A stretch of DNA of 12,387 nt from Bacteroides sp. (lineage in GTDB: Bacteria > Bacteroidota > Bacteroidia > Bacteroidales > SM23-62), in NCBI GenBank assembly GCA_030589965.1, contig JAUUZM010000049.1, positions 1-12,387 of the forward strand, in the 5' to 3' direction. How positions within the stretch are numbered: position 1 is the first letter of the stretch; each line of letters begins with the position of its first letter. The position numbers and the translations under genes are program-made. Positions 7,911 to 12,387 of the stretch are shown here, piece by piece. Under the pieces are notes generated by a model, which was not told the origin of the DNA, searched no databases, and was given only the letters and a program-made list of their open reading frames with translations.

Positions 7911-9263
7911 ATGAGACTTAAAGCCTTTACTTATATCATCCTTTTACTCTTAATAGGAAGCTCCTGTGCCAAAGAGTATGCACCCGCTTCTCTTGATAAA
8001 ATCCGACTGGTTTGGAACGATAGTCCGGAAACCACCATGACTATTGGTTGGGATCAGAATGAGGGAGAGAATCCAACAGTATATTTTGGGACAAAAGACA
8101 AGGGGCAAAACTGGAATAAATATGATCTATCGCAAGAGGTAAGCAGAGAAGTTAGTCACCTTGGTATGAACACCCGGTTTTGCGAACTCAAAGACTTGCT
8201 TCCGAATACCGCATATTATTTTGTTATTAAAGACAGTGAGGGTGTAAGTGAAAGATTCTGGTTCAGGACTGCACCGGATACACCCACTCCTTTTACCTGT
8301 ATTATGGGAGGTGATACAAAATGTGAAGGGGAAGCATATATTGCTGGTCGTTTTACAAATCAAATGGTGCCAAAATTACGCCCCCTGTTTGTAATGTTTT
8401 GTGGAGATTTCACACATAACGCTATTACTGCTGAGCATTGGGAACAGTGGCTAACCGACTGGTTTGAACTAACCCGTACGGAGGACGGTAGACTTTTTCC
8501 TATTGTTCCGGTCATGGGTAATCATGAGAATCGGGATTTCGAGGTACTGAACAAAGTTTTTAACTCACCACACCAGTATGATAACTCTGAAAACATCTAT
8601 TATTCACTTTCTCTGGGAGGAGACTTCTTTCATATGATTTCAACAAACTCCGAAATTGATATAGCAGGCGATCAGACTACCTGGCTGGAGGAAAATTTAC
8701 AAAAAAACAAAGATTTTACATTTAATATGGCCGCAGGACACAAACCATTTAGTCCACACACAACCAAAAAATCCGAGAGAATTTCCGAGTACCGTCAATG
8801 GTCGTATCTGTTTTATAAATACGGACTGGACATATATTTAGATGCCGATTCTCATATGTCCAAGATCACATTCCCCCTGAAACCAGATTCAATTAACGGC
8901 TTTCAGGGTTTTGTCAGGGATGACCTGGACGGAACCATGTATATTGGAGAAGGAAGCTGGGGAGCGACACCACGGCCTGCTAATGATGATAAACCATGGA
9001 CCTTACGCAGCGGATCATTTAACCAGGTGAAATGGTTGCAGGTATTTCCTGAAACTGAAACAAACCCGGCACATATTGATATTCGTACAGTAATTACTTC
9101 CACAAGAGACGGCGATGATAAGGCTGTCTCCCATGTTGATGGAGTTTCTTCATTATCAGAAAATGATGTTTTCGGGATTCCGGAAGGAATTAACATTTTC
9201 TCAACTGAACCTTACGGTCCGGTTATTACCTATCCTTTCAAAGATAAAACCCAGGGTAAGTGA
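7911..9263 (+). CDS. Lipoprotein metallophosphoesterase, purple-acid-phosphatase-like
   Basis: A 450-residue predicted lipoprotein (signal segment ending LLLLIGSSC, Cys19). The fold reads as an N-terminal fibronectin-III-like domain (about 28-120, ending in LPNTAYYFVIKD) followed by a calcineurin-like phosphoesterase domain. Motifs in order are GGDTK with Asp135, GDFTHN with Asp166, GNHEN with Asn204-His205, AAGHKP with His277, and DADSHMS with His315; the late MYIGEGSWGATPR segment is also typical. Several ligand positions are not standard: GDxG/DxH reads GDTK, the purple-acid Tyr is His169, and the first His of GHxH is Asp313. The family hydrolyses phosphomonoesters or diesters at a dinuclear metal site, but the substrate here is unknown. 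It likely faces the periplasm or cell surface (the residues after Cys are AKEY). It has its own candidate promoter and a downstream terminator. Confidence 0.87.
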   Translation: MRLKAFTYIILLLLIGSSCAKEYAPASLDKIRLVWNDSPETTMTIGWDQNEGENPTVYFGTKDKGQNWNKYDLSQEVSREVSHLGMNTRFCELKDLLPNTAYYFVIKDSEGVSERFWFRTAPDTPTPFTCIMGGDTKCEGEAYIAGRFTNQMVPKLRPLFVMFCGDFTHNAITAEHWEQWLTDWFELTRTEDGRLFPIVPVMGNHENRDFEVLNKVFNSPHQYDNSENIYYSLSLGGDFFHMISTNSEIDIAGDQTTWLEENLQKNKDFTFNMAAGHKPFSPHTTKKSERISEYRQWSYLFYKYGLDIYLDADSHMSKITFPLKPDSINGFQGFVRDDLDGTMYIGEGSWGATPRPANDDKPWTLRSGSFNQVKWLQVFPETETNPAHIDIRTVITSTRDGDDKAVSHVDGVSSLSENDVFGIPEGINIFSTEPYGPVITYPFKDKTQGK

Positions 9264-9293
9264 TCAAAAAAATAAATTTTCGGATTCAGAAAT

Positions 9294-9325
9294 AAAAAAA
9301 GGGGCTCATGGCCCCTGCTTTTATT
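9294..9325. terminator. Bidirectional intrinsic terminator between convergent genes
   Basis: A GC-rich hairpin with arms GGGGC (9301-9305) and GCCCC (9311-9315) and a 5-nt loop, extended by one A-T pair. It is preceded by seven A residues (9294-9300) and followed by TGCTTTTATT. On the minus strand the hairpin runs directly into seven T residues, so it is strongest for the DUF2795 transcript; on the plus strand the T-tract follows after two bases and it can also end the phosphoesterase transcript. Confidence 0.85.
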
Positions 9326-9332
9326 GTAAATA

Positions 9333-9364
9333 ATTAAGATCGTTTCAATTAAGTTCGTCTTAAT
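9333..9364. other. Hairpin beside the terminator, downstream of the DUF2795 gene
   Basis: ATTAAGA-t-CG (9333-9342) pairs with CGTCTTAAT (9356-9364), a 9-bp stem with one bulged base and a 13-nt loop. It lies in the 3' region of the minus-strand DUF2795 transcript, between the stop codon and the strong terminator. It is AT-rich and may only be a 3'-end stabiliser or chance. Confidence 0.35.
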
Positions 9365-9380
9365 CAGTATAAGTCTTTAA

Positions 9381-9602
9381 TTAGTACTCATCTTCATTGA
9401 AGAAGAAATCATCCTTACTGGGGTAATCAGGCCAGATATCCTCTATGCTTTCATAGATCTCACCTTCATCCTCAATTTCCTGCAGATTCTCAATAACCTC
9501 AAGGGGAGCACCCGAGCGAATACCAAAATCGATTAATTCATCTTTGGTAGCAGGCCAAGGTGCATCTTCAAGTTTTGAAGCTAATTCTAATGTCCAGTAC
9601 AT
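9381..9602 (-). CDS. Small acidic DUF2795-type protein
   Basis: A 73-residue, strongly acidic soluble protein with no signal peptide or membrane segment. The core WPATKDELIDFGIRSGAP followed by LEVIENLQEIEDEGE matches what I know of the DUF2795 family, short proteins of unknown function with a small helical fold. The N-terminus (MYWTLELASKLEDAPW) and the acidic C-terminal tail (DDFFFNEDEY) resemble Bacteroidota members. The start is the ATG at 9600-9602. It lies 83 bp downstream of the cobalamin adenosyltransferase but has its own perfect -7 box and a leader hairpin, and it ends at a strong terminator, so it is probably expressed separately and perhaps abundantly. I cannot assign a function. 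Confidence 0.85.
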   Translation of the reverse strand: MYWTLELASKLEDAPWPATKDELIDFGIRSGAPLEVIENLQEIEDEGEIYESIEDIWPDYPSKDDFFFNEDEY

Positions 9603-9626
9603 ATTGCAAGAGATTTATACTAAAAT

Positions 9627-9655
9627 CGAAATTATCGGTTCATTCCGAAATTTCG
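9627..9655 (-). promoter_or_regulatory. Leader hairpin / palindrome at the 5' end of the DUF2795 transcript
   Basis: The arms CGAAATTATCGG (9627-9638) and CCGAAATTTCG (9645-9655) are complementary over 11 bp with a single bulged base and a 6-nt loop. The right arm also contains a 10-bp perfect palindrome, CGAAATTTCG (9646-9655). The structure starts almost exactly where transcription should begin from the -7 box at 9658-9665. It could be a 5' stabilising hairpin or an operator site. Confidence 0.5.
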
Positions 9656-9657
9656 TG

Positions 9658-9665
9658 CAAATATA
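9658..9665 (-). promoter_or_regulatory. -7 promoter element for the DUF2795 gene
   Basis: On the minus strand this reads TATATTTG, an exact TAnnTTTG box, placed 55 bp before the ATG and 20 bp after the stop codon of the upstream adenosyltransferase. No clear TTG -33 element is found at the usual distance; the nearest TTTG is about 30 bp upstream. Confidence 0.5.
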
Positions 9666-9685
9666 AAAAAATTTAGATACGAAGA

Positions 9686-10228
9686 TTAAGGTTGCCAAAG
9701 ATTTTCTTCAACTTTAAATTCTTTAGCCGTTTTTCTCGCCAGTGTAAACAAATAATCAGACAGGCGATTAAGGTATTTAATGAGTATGGAAGTTTGGTCT
9801 GAGTCCTTTACGAATCCGGCTGATAGCCTCTCAGCTCTTCGGCAGCAGGTTCTTGCCAGATGACAATAACTAACGACTTTATGACCTCCTGGTATAATAA
9901 AATTTGTCAGAGCAGGTAATTTGGCATCCATTGAGTCAATTCTGTTTTCCAACATGTAAATATCCTCTTCACTGATCAGCGGCAGTTTTATGCTCCCGTC
10001 TGTTCTCTCATTGGCAAGAATACTGGAACCCAGCATCAGGCGATCCTGTATAAGCAAAAGATCCTCACGAATCCCTTTACCCTCCAGATGGTCTCTCAAT
10101 AATCCTATCCATGAAGTAAGTTCATCCAGGGTTCCATAGGCTTCCAGTCTGGGATGGGATTTAGATACAAATTCCCCACCCAGCAGAGAGGTCATGCCCC
10201 TATCCCCTGCCTTTGTATATATCTTCAT
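9686..10228 (-). CDS. pduO: Cob(I)alamin/cob(I)yrinic acid a,c-diamide adenosyltransferase, PduO type
   Basis: Transfers the 5'-deoxyadenosyl group of ATP to cob(I)alamin (or a corrinoid precursor) to make the coenzyme form of vitamin B12; cytoplasmic, trimeric in the family. The 180-residue protein carries the family motifs in order: ATP-binding N-terminus YTKAGDRGMTSLLGG (4-18), YGTLDELTSWIG (31-42), FIIPGG (110-115), ARTCCRRAER (125-134) and YLNRLSDYLFTLAR (152-165). The length is normal for the stand-alone enzyme. It begins 11 bp after the ABC ATPase stop on the same strand, so the two are probably co-transcribed. No cobalamin riboswitch is seen upstream and no other B12 gene is in the window, so its role (salvage, or support of a B12 enzyme such as methylmalonyl-CoA mutase) is inferred. 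Confidence 0.94.
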   Translation of the reverse strand: MKIYTKAGDRGMTSLLGGEFVSKSHPRLEAYGTLDELTSWIGLLRDHLEGKGIREDLLLIQDRLMLGSSILANERTDGSIKLPLISEEDIYMLENRIDSMDAKLPALTNFIIPGGHKVVSYCHLARTCCRRAERLSAGFVKDSDQTSILIKYLNRLSDYLFTLARKTAKEFKVEENLWQP

Positions 10229-10239
10229 GCTAAATTTCC

Positions 10240-10950
10240 TTATTGGGTTTTTGTTTCAGCGGGTTCTTCTTTCATCCTGTCATATTCGACCTCGCCATCT
10301 ATTAATCGGATCACTCGTTTTGCCCTCTGCGCAATATCTTCTTCATGGGTGACCACAATAATGGTATTTCCAGCATCATGAATATCATCAAAGAGATCCA
10401 TGATATCCAATGAAGTTTTAGAATCAAGGTTACCGGTTGGTTCATCGGCAAGTATGATGGATGGACGGTTCACCAGTGCCCTGGCTACGGCAACTCGTTG
10501 TCTTTGTCCCCCACTCAATTCATTAGGTTTATGGGCTATTCTGTCTGTAAGCTGTACATCCTCAAGCACTTTTTTTGCCCTCTCCAGTCTCTCGGTTTTA
10601 GAATATCCTGCATAAATAAGGGGAAGCATAACGTTTTCAAGGGCGGAATACCTGGGCAGCAGATTGAATGTCTGGAATACAAAGCCGATCTCATTATTCC
10701 TGATTTCAGCAAGCTGGTTGTCTTCCAGTTTGCTCACATCCTTGCTGTTAAGGATATACTGTCCGGAGGTTGGCGTATCCAGGCAGCCAATAATATTCAT
10801 CATGGTAGATTTACCGGAACCCGATGCTCCCATGATGGCCACGTATTCATTTCTCTTGATATCCACCGAGACAGACCTTAGAGCACGTACGATAATGGTA
10901 CCGACCTTATAATTTTTAACTATTTCTGAAAGTTCTATGATGTTTTCCAT
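10240..10950 (-). CDS. ABC transporter ATP-binding protein, MacB/LolD type
   Basis: A 236-residue cytoplasmic ATPase subunit. All motifs are intact: Walker A GASGSGKST (41-49), Q-loop Gln93 in FVFQTFNLLP, signature LSGGQ (145-149), Walker B IILADE (165-170), D-loop NLDS (174-177) and H-loop His202 (VVTHEE). The GFVFQTFNLLPRYSALENVMLP stretch is characteristic of the MacB/LolD branch, which powers lipoprotein release, macrolide or peptide export through mechanotransmission rather than channel transport. No permease gene lies next to it; its neighbours are a methyltransferase upstream (59 bp) and the cobalamin adenosyltransferase downstream (11 bp). Its permease must be encoded elsewhere. Co-transcription with pduO is likely, but nothing in the protein suggests B12 import, whose BtuD-type ATPases look different. 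Confidence 0.92.
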   Translation of the reverse strand: MENIIELSEIVKNYKVGTIIVRALRSVSVDIKRNEYVAIMGASGSGKSTMMNIIGCLDTPTSGQYILNSKDVSKLEDNQLAEIRNNEIGFVFQTFNLLPRYSALENVMLPLIYAGYSKTERLERAKKVLEDVQLTDRIAHKPNELSGGQRQRVAVARALVNRPSIILADEPTGNLDSKTSLDIMDLFDDIHDAGNTIIVVTHEEDIAQRAKRVIRLIDGEVEYDRMKEEPAETKTQ

Positions 10951-10956
10951 CGTACC

Positions 10957-10980
10957 GATTAAATTATTACGAATTTAATC
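10957..10980 (-). promoter_or_regulatory. Inverted repeat just upstream of the ABC ATPase
   Basis: GATTAAATT (10957-10965) and AATTTAATC (10972-10980) form a perfect 9-bp inverted repeat with a 6-nt spacer, ending 7 bp before the ATG. It overlaps a weak -7-like sequence on the minus strand (TAAATTCG, 10970-10977), with a TTTG at 10995-10998 only 17 bp upstream. It could be an operator over the start region or a leader hairpin; it is AT-rich, so chance cannot be excluded. Confidence 0.35.
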
Positions 10981-11009
10981 ATATAAACGAAATGCAAACC
11001 AGATTATTT

Positions 11010-11792
11010 TTAAAATCTGATATTAAAATGCTCCTTTTGCACCTTGAATCCCAGAAAGATGATTCCTAAATTGAAAAGTTCCAGACTCAAGGAAATCCCC
11101 TCCCTGTCAATGAGTGTTCTCCAGGCATGGTACATATCCTCTGACCAGTGTATATCATCCAGAACCAAAACCGTCTTTTGCTGTTTCGAAGCCATTATCA
11201 TGTCACAGTAACGCAAGAGTTTTTCTCCCCTGTGGTCACCGTCCAGGAAAACTAATAAATCATCACCCTGCTGTCTTAAGATCCCTGGAAGCCAGCTCAT
11301 GAATGTATCCACAGAAATGTTTATGTTTTTATTTCCAAGTTCATTTACATTTCTCTTAGCCAGTTCCCCAATAGCCGGGGAACCTTCGCAGGAGAATAGG
11401 GTTGATCTTGGACTACCCATTGCCAGATAGAGGCTGCTGATGCCAGTGCCTGTACCCAGTTCCAGGATCACAGGAAAATCAAGAAAAGCCGAAATCCTTG
11501 CAAGAAGTTCACCTTTTCTCCGGCTTACCGCAGTTTGTTTTACAAGTTTTTGAACCGACCTCTTTTCCCCCGTTGCAAGCCTTGACCCGGCACCATGGTC
11601 CGATATTTCCAGCAATTCTTCATTTCCCGAAAGGGATTTTCTCAAATCCTCAATCCCATCCAATCCGGATATTTTGTCACCAAAAATGACCTCGCTGATG
11701 AATTTAAAGGCGAAGGGTGGATGTACCCGCGAACCTTTACGATGACCAGCCTTGAGCCGGTGCCCTATATACAATTTGATCTGTCTGAGCAA
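11010..11792 (-). CDS. Class I SAM-dependent methyltransferase, TTG start
   Basis: A 260-residue soluble protein with a Rossmann methyltransferase core: motif I VILELGTGTGISS (108-120), an acidic residue after strand 2 (CEGS, Glu136), VFLDGDHRGE (181-190) and VLVLDDIHWSEDMYHAW (208-224). The DGDH and DDIHWS motifs resemble O-methyltransferases of the metal-dependent type, but the substrate is unknown. The N-terminus with RVHPPF (22-27) matches the HSPF-containing start I recall for Bacteroidota relatives. No ATG is available in frame upstream (a TGA lies five codons before), so translation probably starts at the TTG at 11790-11792. It is divergent from recG across 52 bp and lies upstream of the ABC ATPase, with 59 bp between them. 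Confidence 0.85.
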   Translation of the reverse strand: MLRQIKLYIGHRLKAGHRKGSRVHPPFAFKFISEVIFGDKISGLDGIEDLRKSLSGNEELLEISDHGAGSRLATGEKRSVQKLVKQTAVSRRKGELLARISAFLDFPVILELGTGTGISSLYLAMGSPRSTLFSCEGSPAIGELAKRNVNELGNKNINISVDTFMSWLPGILRQQGDDLLVFLDGDHRGEKLLRYCDMIMASKQQKTVLVLDDIHWSEDMYHAWRTLIDREGISLSLELFNLGIIFLGFKVQKEHFNIRF

Positions 11793-11811
11793 AACTGTGG
11801 ATATTCATTCC

Positions 11812-11825
11812 AAATATCGATATTT
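11812..11825. promoter_or_regulatory. 14-bp palindrome in the divergent methyltransferase/recG intergenic region
   Basis: AAATATCGATATTT is a perfect 14-bp palindrome near the middle of the 52-bp gap between the two divergent starts (11792 and 11845). On the minus strand it overlaps GATATTTG (11811-11818), one base off the TAnnTTTG -7 consensus. It may serve as a shared promoter or regulator site, but it is short and AT-rich. Confidence 0.35.
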
Positions 11826-11844
11826 ATTGTTTATTTCACATGGG

Positions 11845-12387
11845 ATGGCGGAATTGCTGCAAACAGACATAAAATTTCTATCCGGGGTTGGACCAAAACG
11901 TGCCGAACTTCTTAAAGATGAACTGAATATCAGCTCTTTCGAAGACCTGGTATATCATTTCCCATACCGGTATATCGATCGGACACGGTTTTTTAAGATC
12001 TCGGAGATCAACTCTCAACTGCCGTATATTCAGATCCGGGGGAAGATACTTTCAGTTGAGACAGCCGGCGCTAAATACAAGAAGCGGCTCAAAGCTACTT
12101 TTGCCGACGACACGGGTAGTATTGAAATGGTTTGGTTCAGGGGGATTTCCTGGATTAAGGAAACCCTGAAAAAGGACAGGGAATATATAGCCTTTGGCAG
12201 ACCGACACTTCACGGGAGACAGATAAGTCTGGTGCATCCGGAGCTTGAAGAAGTTGAAAAGTTTGAAAAATCACCTGGAGCCGGACTGCAGGCTATGTAC
12301 AATACCACGGAAAAGCTGAAAAAGAATTTCCTTACTTCCCGGACCCTGCAAAAACTTATAAGCACTTTATACCAGTCGCAAAAGCCT
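11845..12387 (+). CDS. recG: ATP-dependent DNA helicase RecG, N-terminal part (runs off the window)
   Basis: RecG remodels stalled replication forks and branch-migrates Holliday junctions in the cytoplasm. The first 181 codons are present, in an open frame to the last base. The ATG at 11845 gives MAELLQTDIKFLSGVGPKRA, the conserved start of Bacteroidota RecG. Then come FEDLVYHFPYRYIDRT and an OB-fold wedge domain (from about residue 60: YIQIRGKILSVET, KKRLKATFADDTGSIEMVWFRG, EYIAFGRPTLHGRQISLVHPE). The helicase motifs lie beyond the window. An ATG five bases upstream is in another frame and closes after ten codons. The gene shares a 52-bp divergent intergenic region with the methyltransferase. 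Confidence 0.94.
   Translation, partial: MAELLQTDIKFLSGVGPKRAELLKDELNISSFEDLVYHFPYRYIDRTRFFKISEINSQLPYIQIRGKILSVETAGAKYKKRLKATFADDTGSIEMVWFRGISWIKETLKKDREYIAFGRPTLHGRQISLVHPELEEVEKFEKSPGAGLQAMYNTTEKLKKNFLTSRTLQKLISTLYQSQKP

Noticed and set aside
11000..11019. CAGATT/AATCTG inverted repeat at the methyltransferase stop as a terminator
   Set aside because: Only 6 bp, AT-rich, with no T-run after it on the minus strand; readthrough into the ABC gene is plausible.
1..12387. Flanking recQ and recG as evidence of a repair or defence island
   Set aside because: Both are ordinary chromosomal housekeeping helicases, and no nuclease, integrase, toxin, reverse transcriptase or repeat array lies between them.
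1..12387. tRNA, rRNA, CRISPR, insertion-sequence or cobalamin-riboswitch sequences
   Set aside because: Looked for on both strands by eye; no cloverleaf, repeat-spacer pattern, transposase or B12-box-like leader was found.

Overview
The window looks like chromosomal housekeeping DNA from a member of the Bacteroidota, most likely the Bacteroidales/Marinilabiliales side. The protein families point there: an OstA-like protein of about 520 residues in a row with several parvulin-type chaperones, a small acidic DUF2795-type protein, and a methyltransferase of a type I associate with this phylum. Start codons are preceded by AT-rich sequence without Shine-Dalgarno motifs, and at least one clean Bacteroidota-type -7 box (TAnnTTTG) is visible. 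I see no phage, transposon, CRISPR, tRNA or rRNA sequence, and no clear sign of horizontal transfer.

Layout. Bases 1-365 (minus) hold the N-terminal third of a RecQ-family helicase that runs off the left edge. Divergent from it, 518-7818 (plus) is a close-packed row: guaB (IMP dehydrogenase), a secreted foldase with two parvulin domains, a lipoprotein resembling a SurA-type chaperone whose parvulin domain has degenerated, a SurA-like periplasmic chaperone, and an OstA/LptA-like repeat protein. Gaps within the row are 53, 7, 28 and 10 bp. The last four genes are all exported and form a plausible outer-membrane protein and LPS assembly module; guaB probably shares only the transcript. A separate lipoprotein phosphoesterase with a purple-acid-phosphatase-like fold follows (7911-9263), behind its own candidate promoter, and ends at a strong bidirectional terminator near 9310.

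From 11792 down to 9381 four genes run on the minus strand: a SAM-dependent methyltransferase with a TTG start, a MacB/LolD-type ABC ATPase with no permease beside it, a PduO-type cobalamin adenosyltransferase, and the DUF2795-type protein, which has its own promoter and a 5' hairpin. At the right edge, recG (plus, partial) diverges from the methyltransferase across a 52-bp gap centred on a 14-bp perfect palindrome.

I do not see a clear new biological system. The observations most worth checking are the non-standard metal-ligand set of the phosphoesterase, the chaperone/OstA module with its degenerate third foldase, the near-perfect 29-residue repeat in the OstA-like protein, the hairpin at the 5' end of the DUF2795 transcript, the inverted repeat before the orphan ABC ATPase, and the methyltransferase start.
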